A stretch of DNA of 64,000 nucleotides, taken from the NCBI GenBank assembly GCA_001574975.1, contig KQ965826.1, positions 1 through 64,000 of the forward strand, written 5' to 3'. Position numbers and translations under genes: made by a program. Origin of the DNA: Gonapodya prolifera JEL478. Taxonomy: Eukaryota; Monoblepharomycota; Monoblepharidomycetes; Monoblepharidales; Gonapodyaceae. Shown here piece by piece: positions 35,566 through 46,935 of this stretch. A model generated the notes under the pieces. The model searched no databases. It was not told the DNA's origin and worked only from the letters and a program-made list of their open reading frames with translations. Position 1 is the first letter of the stretch; each line of letters starts with the position of its first letter.

Positions 35566-36081
35566 TCTGGGGTAGTGTGTGGGATTGGGCTTTATAAATC
35601 CAGTTGTGTTTGATAAGGAATCTGAGGATCGGCAGATCTGGATCGAAAAAACGCATCGGAACGAGTCGATCAGACCTCACGAAGATTTGAGTATTTGAGT
35701 ATCAGAATCTCCTCTGTGGCCAAGTTCCCCCGCCTGTTCGAACCTTAAACCGCCCACTCTTTTATTTTTTCTACACCTTGAAAAGATGGAAGTCCACTTA
35801 TGCTGAGGACTGGTGACTGATTGAGTGTCGGGAGTTGATTTCGGGATGGGATCATTGACCCAGCCGTTGTTACTTCTCTACTACTATTCAAAAATGGAGA
35901 CTCTCAGTGAGAGTTATTTAACATCTTGCGTCCTACAACTCAAAATTACGTCTCATATGTTTCACAATATTGCAATCTAGAAATCGCGGCAGCAAAATTT
36001 TTGTGAAATACACATTGACTAAACATTCATAACCAGCTTTCGTGTCAACTGGTCACTCGGTCTAACGGTTTGAAGGAACTG
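35566..36081. other. AT-rich spacer
   Basis: An AT-rich stretch without a gene between the start side of the fossil primase and the 3' end of the F-box gene. Confidence 0.5.
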
Positions 36082-37377
36082 CTACCGATTCATCACCTTG
36101 CAACCTCCGCCCAACGTGAATTCAAGTGTAGCGCGGGATTTCAAATATGTTTGCTCGACAGCTTTCAAGCGCCGCGTACAACTTCTGGGATCTGCCTCAA
36201 TATGAATGAGATTGAATATTTTGGCATGGATCCGCGTGTCGTCTGGCTCAACCTCCACTGTCGCGGAAATTTGTGGAAAGGTATCGAGGAGTCGCTTGAG
36301 TGCCAGAACGGAACTGACAGATTCGTCCATGTCAGCTTCATACATGTCCCAGTCTTCACGAAGGTCTGGTTCATAGCACAGTTCCAGCTCGTAAGAAAAT
36401 TCTAGAGTGTGCAAATGAGGAAAGGCTCCGTCACCAATTGCTCTTGCTAAGCCATCAATTGCCTTTGGTGTGATTCCTCCAAGGTTGCCGAAAATGAGCG
36501 TGCTCAAATGCTCGTGGCGCCTTCCATGCCCATCTGACGTGCAAAAGGTGGAGTCGTCCAAGTCAGCGACTTCATCTGTTCTATAGATTTGCGCATTTGG
36601 GAAGGAATAGAGGTGAGACATGGGCATGTCCATGAAGGTAATTTTGGGTGTACGGAGTGACTTGGTGGAGAGTGTCTTTACAGCACGTTGGAGGCAGCTG
36701 TGTGACTTTCTCCTGCGGGAGGAACAAAGGAAATGGAGGACTTACTGCACGTTGAAAGTACTTTTCTATAACATTTTTACCCAACCAATAGCCTTTAATG
36801 TCCAAATCAAAAACGTCCAGGCTGTTTGCCATTTCCACCATCCAGGAGATGGGGAACTTGTTAACTTCAAGGCAAAGCCTGTCAAACTTCACGCCACCGA
36901 AAGGAAGCACATGCTTCAAAGCCTTTTCGATGGTGTTTGCAATATCCTTAGGGGACACTGTTTCGAATCCTTTAGAGTTGAGAGATAGGTGTGGCAACAG
37001 CCTGTAGATTGGCCAAGAGCCTCCATCCCTGTCGGATTCTGGGAGAATTATCTTCTGTATGCCAGAGATTGTCGAGAGAGGTGGCTCCAAGTCCTGAACC
37101 CGTCCATCGCAGATTGAAACCAGGCTTTCCATCGAGAAGTCCGGTTCATTCCGATCAATTGATATCCCTATTTTTACAGTAGAAGCTTTCCGCACGTAAC
37201 GTTTAGACGAGCGCGCACAAGTACGGACAGGTTCATTCAACTTGTCTCACCTTTTCGGATCGCGCACTGTGTCTCGTGGAATCGGCGACACACCAGCGGG
37301 ACTTGTGTGAAAAAGCCCCGCCTATTCGTGAGGAGAACGAGGATGCGCAGAAGCACTTCGTCGGGGATCGTGTCCAT
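36082..37377 (-). CDS. F-box protein with LRR-like C-terminus
   Basis: Exons 37377-37251, 37185-36746 and 36675-36082 give 386 residues; phases close, with introns of 65 and 70 bases. The N-terminus MDTIPDEVLLRILVLL followed by VPLVCRRFHET is a classic F-box. The rest contains leucine-rich-like strands (FDRLCLEVNKFPISWMVEMA, HEHLSTLIFGNLGGITPKAI). F-box proteins bind Skp1 and present targets to the SCF ubiquitin ligase. The target cannot be told. The gene lies between virus-like remnants on both sides but has ordinary CpG content and host-like introns. The first intron is decided by the F-box: without it the second exon has no ATG. Confidence 0.8.
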
Positions 37378-37447
37378 TGGTTGGCGGTGTGGCTGGATGT
37401 GGGTCAGCAAGTGGCCATAGGCGTATCCTTTGGTCTATATTTTAATG

Positions 37448-38340
37448 TTAAAAATGTATCAGGTCTATTTTAGCATTTATTTCTAGACCAAAGATAAAAG
37501 TAATACACACGCGGACTTGGAGGCGCGCTCCCTCCGATTGATTTCCCTCCGCCATAACAGTCAATGTGCCTTTCCAGATCTCGGTATTTACCACTCCAGT
37601 TCCGCTTGATAGCCCCTTTTCTGGATGCATTGCAATAAGCACGTCTGTTATGGGTGATTCGTTTGACATGTCGATACCGTTTCTTGAACAAGCTACGCCA
37701 ACCAACATAATAGATGCTTATTCCACCGATTTTAGCGCTCTTGGCGGTAAAGACGGAGCATGTGCTCGTCAAGTGAATGCTATTCAAAAAGCAATGGGTC
37801 CCACATACAAACTTGGTGGTAAGGCCAATAAGCATTCAACTCAAAGGATTCGCTCTCGGTCGCGAACTCGAAGAGGTCCTCGAACTCGTTCTGGCAGTCG
37901 AAGTAATACTATGTTTGGAATACAATCAATAACGAATGTAATATTTTGAAAACACTGGACCTGTAAATAAATATGCACCTAATGGTTATTGACCTTTTGT
38001 TTTTTCAACTTGCTAACCGAAAAGTAACACGCCCAGCTTTGATGATCGTGATGCTCTCAAGAGATATAGTTTATTGCAATTGTTGGAAGATTTTATTCAT
38101 GGGTCTTCGCATATACTCCACAACGCCTTCCCATAGCTTATTCCGGATTTATCCAAAAGTTGGCTGAACGTGAAGGCTGGAATTACTATGGTCCCCTAAG
38201 AAATTTGAAATTTATCCTTCCGAGATATATAAAGGCTCAAGAAATCGACGTAAATAAGAGAAGGAAGTTGCTTGCGAGCTTGATTACGGAAGAATCAGAG
38301 ATATATCATGATAAAGGAAACGGTGATGTAATGTGACGCA
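37448..38340 (+). mobile_element. AT-rich coding remnants, probably virus-like
   Basis: Two stretches look like former coding DNA. At 37566-37949 a plus frame of 127 codons starts MPFQISVFTTPVPLDSPF and ends in an Arg/Ser-rich tail (RIRSRSRTRRGPRTRSGSR) like a nucleic-acid-binding core protein. At about 38030-38340 there are protein-like runs, for example EGWNYYGPLRNLKFILPRYI. Base composition is clearly AT-richer than the host genes and like that of the virus-like block at 45.5-50.5 kb. No family could be named. The remnants are broken, about two or more breaks. Confidence 0.4.
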
Positions 38341-38620
38341 TGCAATTGAATTCTGATTTCAAAGTTATGCCAACATACTAGGCCTGGACGCCGTTTGTGT
38401 TCATCCAGAATATTGCTGAGTGTAAAAGCATTCTATTCCCTGAAACGCTTCCGTACCTCAGCAAGGTCCTAAATACAGTACAAAAATCCTACAAATACCC
38501 ATTGCTGGGGGTGCAGTGAAGCGTAGCTAGAGTTCACGGAGAGGTTGTATGTACAACTAAATCCGTTGTCTTTTGCTGACGTTGTATGCATTATATTGCG
38601 TTTCAATTGTGCACTTTTTT

Positions 38621-38712
38621 GTACATGTATTATTCAACTTGGTCCATCTTTGCAACTCATTGGGTTTCAAATTGGAGCAAATTTTTGCACATGCACTATT
38701 CAACTTGGTCCA
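38621..38712. repeat. Two 26-bp direct repeats
   Basis: Copies at 38621-38646 and 38687-38712 share ATTCAACTTGGTCCA and differ at only three bases, all C/T. The distance between starts is 66 bases. They precede the serine protease remnant. Confidence 0.6.
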
Positions 38713-38749
38713 AATGCCCCCTACTTCCAAAAAATCATTTTAGATACAC

Positions 38750-39040
38750 CAAAACACTTTGAGGAATGTGTTTGGCACGGAGTTTCGCATGCCGGGAGGC
38801 GAGTGTTTTGAACTGAGGGCCATTTGTGCGAAGGAGCGCTGTCTTCCAGGAGAGTACACGGCAATTTGCAATGGGGATTCTGGGGGACTGCACGTGTTTG
38901 ACGGCAAAATTTGGGGTATCAGCAGCTTTACAACGTGTTTTATATGTAAAGCCTTTGGTCTCGCGCAGTTCGTTGTGAGAGTCAGCGGGATCAATGACTG
39001 GGTGGGCACTACCGTAGTTGAAATCAACAAAGCGTATTAA
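38750..39040 (+). pseudogene. C-terminal part of a trypsin-like (S1) serine protease
   Basis: A plus frame carries TAICNGDSGGLHVFDGKIWG, where GDSGG holds the catalytic Ser of the chymotrypsin family, then ISSFTTC and the closing VVRVSGINDWVGTTV, matching the usual V-x-x-RV-x-x-x-x-DWI end. The His and Asp parts of the triad are absent upstream, where the frame is closed after about 10 codons. So this is only the last 95 residues of a roughly 230-residue domain. It sits next to AT-rich, virus-like DNA. Whether the protease came with that element or from the host is open. Confidence 0.65.
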
Positions 39041-39201
39041 CTTAACTGGCAGTCCTTTTATTAGGCTGTTCTAAGAAATTATTTTGCGATGGTGCAATCC
39101 TTTCAGACTTTTCGCACCTCTTTGGTGTGCTAGTTGATAACACACAAAGTGTCTAAATGTTCTTTACAGTCATGTCCATTGGTACTCAAGAAGTGCCATC
39201 T

Positions 39202-40609
39202 CTACTTTTTGGCTTGGAGTTTTCGACCTAACACAACGGTGCAATTATGGCTAAAAATGCACAAGGAGCACAGTTCGCCAAAGCAGGTGCTTGCAACGTC
39301 CTCCGTACAAAACTGTAGGCATACTTTGCACGTTGCAGCACCACAACCATCGCATTGGAGCCTGCCCAATCCACACCCAGTACACCCCGACTTTCGACCG
39401 CATTCGGTGCAAAGCACCCCACAAGAACACTGCGGTTCGTGTGCTCTACAGAAAGAGGCCAAAGTACCGCCACAAACACTGCATAACCCTGACACCGGGC
39501 ATATTGGGCACCTTTCCAACCTGCAGTCTGGTACGGAGCAACGTGTCCACCCTGCAGATGTACGACAAGGCTCACACAATTGCGCTTGCCAGCGACACTG
39601 TAAATCACATCGGACGAAGAATGATTTGCCGTCAATCTCGGGTCCACCCTGGCACTGCACGCAAGCTCCCTGCAGACTGCATCAAACACAGTCCTTGGGC
39701 GCACCACGAGTAACAGGGCTCGCGACGGCATCGAGTGCAAACGGTGGGGTAGTACTCGATCACATGAAACAAAAACATGGTTTGGAAGAATGCGAGGTCC
39801 TCAGGAGAAGTCACTGTACCGTTGCCCCAAGCCAAATTAGGTGGGAGCCGATCGGATCTTCCACGTATCGGGCCAGCTGCTCTCTTTTTGACCAATGCTT
39901 CTCCATCCGAAAGGTCCAAGAGCGTCAAGTTCCCTCTTGCCATCCACCTGTCGACCGGGTTTGGCACCAGGGAACCCAACACCGTGCCCACGAACTCTCC
40001 CCCAGAGGAAAGGCACCCCACGAAGCGTGCTTCTCGAATCGCGGTAAATGACTCCATAATGAGGAAGATGAGCGCGGTGCTGATGGGAAAGTGCCCGTTC
40101 CTCGACAGGTCCAGTGTAATCGATGTGACAGTGCTGGCGAATGCGGTGGCATCACCGGCAAAAACCGTCCACGTGGGTAAGGCGATTGCACGGTTTACTG
40201 CAGCTTCATACTCGTGCGACGAATGGTAAGCAGATTCGATCCGGAAGTGGTGCTGCAACCACATTTTGAGGTCGCCGACGATACGGAGGCAGGTGTGGCA
40301 CGTGAGGCTGATGTTGACGAGTGAGTCGGTAGCAAGGAAGGAGAGAATGAGGTGTAGCACTTCGGCTGGAAGGTCGAGAAGATTGTTGTTGCTTTGAAAT
40401 GCCACCGGGAGTAGCACAACTTCAAACGAGTCCGATTCATGTTGAGTGGTGGCCGATTCCGCATCGTGGAGTGTTGAGGTGGGACAGGTGTCAGGCATGC
40501 TGCGTGATAACGGCAGCATTCTGGCCTCCCCAACACTGGAGAGTTGGAAGGTAGGCAGGCACCTTTGGTCACTCGGGCTCAGAATCCCGAGTATGGCGTT
40601 TGGCGACAT
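39202..40609 (-). CDS. F-box protein with Cys-rich zinc-binding tail
   Basis: Exons 40609-39743 and 39669-39202 give 444 residues. The intron of 73 bases uses a GTTTGC donor and CTGCAG acceptor and keeps phase 0. Without it the Cys-rich part is in another frame. The F-box is LLDLPAEVLHLILSFLATDS followed by ISLTCHTCLRIVGDLKMWLQ. The last 155 residues have over 30 cysteines in C-x2-C pairs (CEPCRTS, CPICPVSGLCSVC, CTECGRKSGCTGC), which suggests several zinc-binding knuckles. It is probably an SCF-type substrate adaptor. The start is the first ATG; upstream codons begin with GTG only. The unusual donor leaves some doubt about the splice. Confidence 0.72.
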
Positions 40610-40821
40610 TAAGATTCCTCTGGGAGTAACAGGAACAGCATCTCGCGACGTCACGAGGGATACTCTAGCGTCCGCGACTCAAACAGGAGGTAGGCAGCTT
40701 TTCACCTTCATCATTGGTGCCACTCCTCTGAATCGAGCCATTCCATCATCCAATCCTTCAAGATGTCTTCTCAGAGTCCCCCCTAGGCATTTTAACTCAC
40801 GTTCGCGGCAAAATAGGTCCG

Positions 40822-41345
40822 ATGGTCGTCGCTCTGTTTGAAAAAGCGGCTTTCGAAGCGGTCAAGCCATATCTCCTGGCCAAGTACACAACGGTTGGGC
40901 TCAGAGTAGACTTCTCCCATCTCGCAGGATACTTACTGCTGAAAACTTCCATCAGAAGTGGTAATTTCACCGTTAAATGGTTAGTTCCTCTCTCTCTCTC
41001 TTCAACGTCACAGCTACTGCTATGCTTTTCCGGTTCGACTAACTCACACACCACACACGGAGTTCTTGAATTTGAGGTTGAGGTGAGTTGACCGTGCTTT
41101 TCGCAGCCAGTTGTTCAAGACGTGGCCCCACGAATATAACACTGAACTTCATGGTCTTGACGCAGGCTCAAGACGCCTCAGAGCTTCTAGCACGTGTACG
41201 CCATCAGAGGGCAGACGTTGACAGGGCTTCTTTTGCACGTCAAATGGAGAAGAAGAGGGCAGCAATTGCTGGGGGTGTCGGGCAATCTTCACAAGGAACC
41301 CACACTGCAATCACGAAGGGAGGAACTTCTAGTCCTAAAATCTAA
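40822..41345 (+). CDS. Small spliced hypothetical protein
   Basis: The N-terminal exon starts at ATG 40822 (MVVALFEKAAFEAVKPYLLA) and continues in frame to about 40980 or further. The C-terminal exon from about 41166 reads AQDASELLARVRHQRADVDR and a basic helix (QMEKKRAAIA) to the stop at 41345. At least one intron is needed; GTGAGT at 41092 followed by TTTCGCAG is a good candidate, but the middle could not be resolved. No family recognised. It is divergent from the F-box/zinc gene, with 212 bases between the starts. Confidence 0.45.
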
Positions 41346-41641
41346 AATACAGATAATGTGTAGGATAACACTAAAATGTTGAACAAATAATGTTATTGCG
41401 AACAAGTGCTCAACGACGGAGACTGCTCCATGCTACAATTGTCCTTATCTATCAACCAGCGTTATGGATCTCTGCAGAGATCGCGCGATCAAAATATGCA
41501 ACATTTTCAAAACATTTACAAATGCTCAGTCCGCAGATAAGTGAAAAATCTCTCTCCGAGGGGAAGAGCACTAGTCAAACTTGCACGATGCAGACGGACC
41601 GATTCTAGATCTATCCTCCCCAAAATTACCCGGGCGACGGG

Positions 41642-43214
41642 TCACAGATTCTGCGGAGGAATGAACTCCAACGGCACTTTCCTCCGCGACTTCTGACTCG
41701 CAGTCCGTGTCAAGTCCACGGGGTCGCCGTCCCACGACAACATCCCGTGCTCGTCTGCCACAAACCTCGGTAATCCATCCGCCCTATCCCGGTCACCAAA
41801 CGACCCCAGGGCAGGCGCCGGCGCCAGAGCAGGCTCCGACCCCGGAACTGGCTGCTGTGAGTTTGGTCCGGGTAGTCCCCAAGGCGCAGGCGCACCAGGT
41901 GGGAAGGCGACCAGTGGCATGGCTTGCGAAGGCGACCACGACGCGGCGCTAGATGAGAGCGAGTTTGTTCGCTGCACCAGGTGCAAGTCAAGCAGGGCGA
42001 GCGGTGGTACTGGAGGGGATGGAGACGTCGATGCGAGCCCGTGGAGATGCACGTGCGCGTGAGGTGGTGGAGACCCAGCATGGGGCACGGGCGAGCCGGA
42101 GGAGAGGAGCGGGTTGCTGGACCCCCACGATTGAAGGGATGAGTCTGTTTCGGAGCGAGTAATTGCATGCGCGGAAAGGGATTTGACGGAGACGGCGCGG
42201 TATGGGAGAGGTGCGATGTCGTCGGGTGGGTGTGCTGGATTCCGTGCAGGACGTGAGACCACGTGACAATCACCCTTCGCAGCACATGAGCCACTCACAC
42301 GACTTGAGCGAATTACTCCGCGCGCTCAAACTATGGCTCGATCTCGAACCAGATCGCGCTGGGCGGCCGCGGTGTCCTCCTTTGCGACGTCGCCATAACA
42401 CGGCGGTCAGGATCAGAATCGCGAGAGATGCGAGGGCTACGATGATGCCTGCGATGGCGGGGGTGGGGATTGTCGATGGTGCGGGAGCCGGGGTGGAGGT
42501 GGAGTTTTGAGGTGAAGGTTGGGAGTGTGACAGGTGGGATTCGGAGGAGGCGGTGACAATAGCCGTTCCTGTGTCAGTTGGCAGTGGCTGGGTACCTATT
42601 GCACCATCCGAGGCTGATGGTGTCGACATGCTGTGAGCAGAGAGGGGATCATTCGCACCGTAGATGGTCGGTGACGCGGGATTTGAAGGATATGCTGTAT
42701 TGGCTGCAGGTTGTGCGTCAGGTGAAGACGGGGGATCAGGAGGCGGAGGGAAAGACACTCCATTTGGAGTTGAAGGTGGGGGAGGAGGTGGAGTTCCCGG
42801 TGGTGACCCTCCAACAGGCGGTGGAGGAGGTAAAATTGTGGGGGCCGGAGGCGGGTTAAACACAGGCGGCGGTGGTGGAGGCGCCCCCGTCGTCGCCGAC
42901 CCGCACGAGTTCCCCTGCGTGAGATAGTACCCATTGACACACCCATACTGCTCGCAAGTGTAGCAGTTGGATCCACACGTGAGCAGCCCTTGCGCGCAGT
43001 TGGCGGGGGGCGGTGGCGGTCTTGTGCATGATGGTATGCCGACGAGTTGCCCGTTTGTACAAGTGTATTGCGCGCAATCGTAGCAAGCGTTCTGTCCACA
43101 CAGGAGGAGTGCGCCGGGACAGATGGTTTGTGCCGACGTGGATGTGGCGCGCGCGATCGCTGCGAGGACAAACATCGGCGCCCTCATTGGGGTACGATGC
43201 CGATGCCTGGACAT
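41642..43214 (-). CDS. Secreted-type single-pass membrane protein, paralog 2
   Basis: Exons 43214-42299 and 42234-41642 give 502 residues. A signal peptide (MFVLAAIARATSTSAQ) leads into two Cys-rich repeats of the form C-x6-CG-x2-CY-x-C-x-QY-x-C-x-NG, then a long Pro-rich stalk and a transmembrane helix (IAGIIVALASLAILILTAVL). After it come WRRRKGG and a Ser-rich cytoplasmic tail ending SQKSRRKVPLEF. The layout fits a cell-surface sensor or adhesin. The ligand is unknown; the small Cys repeats could be carbohydrate-binding. It is a clear paralog of the next gene upstream, in tandem and same orientation. Confidence 0.8.
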
Positions 43215-43676
43215 GGCGACAGGATGAGGAAGGATTGATGGGCGGTGGACAGCAGAAACCGATGGGCGATTAAGTGGTGAAGGTTTGCTTGGACAAGTAT
43301 GTAATATAGTGCGCCACCTCAGAGGATTGGAAGGGCAAGAGAGATGGCCAAGACAGGCAGCAATCCCTCGACTGCTTGAACTCCTTTGACTTTATTACAG
43401 ATCATATTTGATCTCTCCGGCATTCAAGTACAAATGATTCGTTGATTATAACTGTGATTCATGCAATCACTGCGGAGGGATGATAAATTACATATTTGGA
43501 AATCGGCACGTGCATAATCGGATCAGTGCCCACGACGAGTTGCAACCAAAACGGACACCGTTTTACACAACGTTGCCCCCTCCGCAGGGGAAGGAATGGA
43601 ATGGTCCGAATGCAACAATCCTATGCACAGGCTTCCAAGACGAAGAGTCCCGCTCCCCGCCCGTCGCCCCGTCCCA
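43215..43676. promoter_or_regulatory. Upstream region of paralog 2
   Basis: About 460 bases between the two tandem paralogs; no gene. It serves as promoter of one and 3' region of the other. Confidence 0.4.
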
Positions 43677-45287
43677 CTACCGCGATACGCTGTTCCGCGG
43701 CGCCGCCGGGTCGGGAACCTTGCGTCGTTTCTGACTCGCGAACCGCATAAAATCCGGTGGCTCTCCACCCCCACCACCACCACGAGACAGCACGCCGTTC
43801 TCGCCTCCCGACAAGTCCGGCGACTGTAATCCTTCCCCCTTTTCCCCCTCACCCTCAACGCCAGCCGGGGAGGTCGAGGTCGAAGTCGACACCCACGGCG
43901 GGTAATTATGCTGCGACTGCGGCGGGGACCACGACCCCGAAACCATATCAAACCCGGAACTGGACAACCTGAACAGCGGCGAGATCCGCGGTGCCGTAGC
44001 CCTTAGGGCGGTGATGGTGGTGACCGTGAGTGTGGGAGCGGAGGTGGACGTCGGCAGGGTTGTCGTCATGCCAGCTGGGATGAGTTTCTCGCCCGAGTCG
44101 GCCGAGTTCAGGGAGTTCAACGAGCCCCTGGAGCTCGCCGGCCCGACCCCAGATGCAGGTGAAAGGGTGCGGCTGCCGTCGGAGGGAGTGGCCCATTGGG
44201 GTGAGAGTGAGGATGCGGCGGCAAGGGCTGGCGTATCGTGGTTCGTGGTTGTGTTGGAATGAAAGGTGGAAGATGAAAGGTGAATACGAAGTTTAGAATC
44301 GGCCACGCACGGATGGCGAGGACAGACGAGGAAGGTGTGATGAAACTCACATGAGGGGGGGCGGTTCCTTACGACTTGGATCATCCACGGCTTTTTCGGT
44401 GTCTCAACCGCACTCGCACTCCCCGTGCCTCCTCTGCGTCGTCTCCACACAACAACGCCCACCATCGCCGCCACAATCACAACACACGCCACTACGATCC
44501 CTACAATGGCGACCACGGGGACTGACCCCGCGGAGGAGGTAGTGGAGTCCTGCAGGAGCATCGAGGACGCGTCTGATGGCGTAGGACCCGAGCCAGAACC
44601 CGAACCGGTCGGGGAAGGTTGCCGGGTGGGCAGGGCGCCCGTTTGGTAGTGCACCAGACTGGCCGTTGATGTTGTCGCGAGTGTGGAAGGGGTGAGTGGT
44701 GTAGAGAGGGTGAGTGGTGTCTGCGTCGGGGTGGCGCCGGCGGGGGCGGAGGGTTGGGATGTTGGCCGGGTTAATGGGGAAGGGGTAGGGGAAGCCACAG
44801 TTGAGGCTGGGCTGTTCGACGATGATGCAGGTGGCGGAACGGCGACCATTTCGGGCGGAGGTGCGGAGGGGGTTGTCGAGGGTGACGACGATGGGACTGA
44901 CGGTGGCGACGGGGGAGGTGGTGGAGGAGAGGGTGGAACAGCAACAACTGCCGGTGGAGGTGGAGGAGGAGGGGATACTCCGCACGAGTTTCCAACCGTG
45001 AGAGCACCGTTCGCACACCCATATTGCGAACAGCTGTAACAATCGCCCCCGCACGCTAATAATGGCGCCGGGCAGCTTATCGGTGGCGGGGGAGCTCCCA
45101 CGCACGAGTTCCCTTGCGTGAGTGCACCGTTTGAGCATCCGTATTGGGTGCAGCTGTAGCAAGCGGCGCCGCAGGAGAGGAGGGGGGTGGGGCAGGAGGA
45201 GGATTGGGCGGATGAGGGCGTGGCGAGGAGGAGCAGGAGGAGAGGGAGGAAGAGGAGGAGCCATCGTGTCTGGAAACTGGGCAACAT
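43677..45287 (-). CDS. Secreted-type single-pass membrane protein, paralog 1
   Basis: Exons 45287-44351 and 44227-43677 give 495 residues. The signal peptide is a Leu run (LLLFLPLLLLLLATPSSAQ). Two Cys repeats follow: CPTPLLSCGAACYSCTQYGC and CPAPLLACGGDCYSCSQYGC. Then come a Pro/Ser/Thr stalk, a transmembrane helix (VAIVGIVVACVVIVAAMVGV) and WRRRRGG. The tail is rich in Ser and Gly and ends FASQKRRKVPDPAAPRN, matching its paralog. The intron of 123 bases is a multiple of three and open in frame, so an unspliced, longer form is possible. The intron is at the same place (shortly after the transmembrane helix) and in the same phase in both copies, showing recent duplication. Confidence 0.8.
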   Translation of the reverse strand: MLPSFQTRWLLLFLPLLLLLLATPSSAQSSSCPTPLLSCGAACYSCTQYGCSNGALTQGNSCVGAPPPPISCPAPLLACGGDCYSCSQYGCANGALTVGNSCGVSPPPPPPPAVVAVPPSPPPPPPSPPSVPSSSPSTTPSAPPPEMVAVPPPASSSNSPASTVASPTPSPLTRPTSQPSAPAGATPTQTPLTLSTPLTPSTLATTSTASLVHYQTGALPTRQPSPTGSGSGSGPTPSDASSMLLQDSTTSSAGSVPVVAIVGIVVACVVIVAAMVGVVVWRRRRGGTGSASAVETPKKPWMIQVVRNRPPSCEFHHTFLVCPRHPCVADSKLRIHLSSSTFHSNTTTNHDTPALAAASSLSPQWATPSDGSRTLSPASGVGPASSRGSLNSLNSADSGEKLIPAGMTTTLPTSTSAPTLTVTTITALRATAPRISPLFRLSSSGFDMVSGSWSPPQSQHNYPPWVSTSTSTSPAGVEGEGEKGEGLQSPDLSGGENGVLSRGGGGGGEPPDFMRFASQKRRKVPDPAAPRNSVSR

Positions 45288-45499
45288 CGCAAACTTGAGC
45301 GGGAGTAGACGATCGCTTGATTTCCTTGAGTTCCACGAAGCGGGTGGGTATTACAGTGTATGCGTTCCTTGGCTTCCGCCAGGAGGATTGTTTACATTTA
45401 GGCTTTCCAGCGTCCTGCGTGCGGCGTGTGGGGCTGAGCCGCATAAACACTGCCGGTTGAATAATGACGGTGACCACCATGAAATGATAATGAATAATT

Positions 45500-46850
45500 A
45501 TCGTGACGGGGCCGCAGTTGGTGGAGAGTGTTGATATCCCAAACAATCGCTTTCGGTTTGTGATCCCGTGGATTGCCGGCGGGAGCGCCACAAGCGCAGG
45601 CAGATTGGCTGTACAAATCGGAACACCATTCAAGTTCAAGCTCGATTTCGAAGGATCAAAGGGGATTGCAGATGTGCTTGGTTTCGCCAAGCAAAAAAGC
45701 TCTTCCGTGATTCCAAACCCCACCAACAATGGGAATCAACTGACCACACACGTTGAAGATATATCTTTGATTACCGTGAGCAGTAGAGGAACAACTCTTG
45801 CTATCACGACCGCGCTCCCCCACCGCGTGCGTGTGGGGCATCTTGTTTCGCTGAGCGGGATGGACACTTTGCCATCTCTCGAAACAAGCAACCCGTCTCG
45901 AGTATTCCGCGTTAATTTGTGCACTGATACTACTCTTACTGTTTCTTGCGTATGTAGTGGAGTGTCTTACAATCCGGAGGAACCAAAACTCCATACAGGA
46001 AGAGTGACAATGAGCTACCCATCGCACCCTTTCAACACTGCCACGAGTATTCAAGAAGTGCTTTCCGCAATCAGCAGCACGACGGCTCTACCGCATAATC
46101 TGCAAGCCGGGTCCACTGTACGCCTCTCAATGAGTAATAGTGTTCCAGCAGTTGATGGCATGTTTACAGTTTTGGCGGTTGGCTCAACAACCCAGTCTAC
46201 TATTGCCTTTCCAAGCGGCGTGACGGGAGTTACAAAAGATGGGTCCTTTGCCGCTATTGGTACCGGCAAAGTGTATCTATACAATGTAAAAGGTGCCTCT
46301 GCAAACGGGATACAAGTGTCCTCTCTTGTTGGCAGGAAGACACTTTACTTGAACGGAATCGACGATGCCGACACATTCGAGGTATATGCAGAAAACGCGC
46401 TTGCTCAGACTGCTGGCGAGACGGGCGGCAGCGTATTGTCCATATCAAGTGACTATGATGGGTTTCGGAAAGATCAGACAAACAAGAGGAGCGACTATCT
46501 GGGCATTGGATACGCGCCCATGCAACTAGCCGGTCTAACTCGATATTCATAACGATTGATGAGCTGGGAGAGGATGTTCAAACGAGCGCCGTCCCAAACG
46601 TGTTTAGCCGGATTGCATTGAATGGACTGGTTGGTACAGTTTTATACAATTGTTTTACTCCAAGCTCTTGCGTGTTTGCGGAAGCGCCTCTTTCCAAGAT
46701 GACTTCGTTGACTGTAAAGCTCGTGCGTCCAGACGGAATTCTGTCTGACAACTTGAATGTGGATTGGAGCTTTTTGATAGAGATAACTGAAGTGATTGAT
46801 TCAAATGAAGGATTTAGCATAAATAGCCAACGTATTAGGGGTTGAGGGAA
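45500..46850 (+). mobile_element. Fossil capsid-type structural protein gene of a large DNA virus
   Basis: The sequence is all-beta in character, with FKLDFEGSKGIADVLGF and YLGIGYAPMQLAGL, and a final domain with ITIDELGEDVQTS, a VFSRIALNG block, LVRPDGILS and WSFLIEITEV. This order (DELG, KI/RI-L-G, PL...L-VK...PDG, SF-LEI-EV) is what I know from minor-capsid or penton-like structural proteins of giant DNA viruses; the family name is my recollection, not a search result. It looks close to whole but broken, with about one or two breaks. It is the left gene of the compact block 45.5-50.46 kb. Confidence 0.6.
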
Positions 46851-46881
46851 GAATGATTTTTGTTGTTGGTTGTTGGTACCA

Positions 46882-46896
46882 GTATCGACCGAGAGG
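46882..46896 (+). promoter_or_regulatory. Shared 15-mer, copy 1
   Basis: GTATCGACCGAGAGG, 40 bases upstream of the ATG at 46936 and just after the structural gene. An identical copy is at 50223-50237, again upstream of a short gene. A promoter element of the virus-like block is the simplest reading. Confidence 0.5.
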
Positions 46897-46935
46897 TGTG
46901 TAAGCCCGACGTCTCACACAAAATTCATCCAATAC

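Noticed and set aside
42578-42927. Gly-rich plus-strand frames
   Set aside because: Antisense of the Pro-rich stalk of the surface protein.
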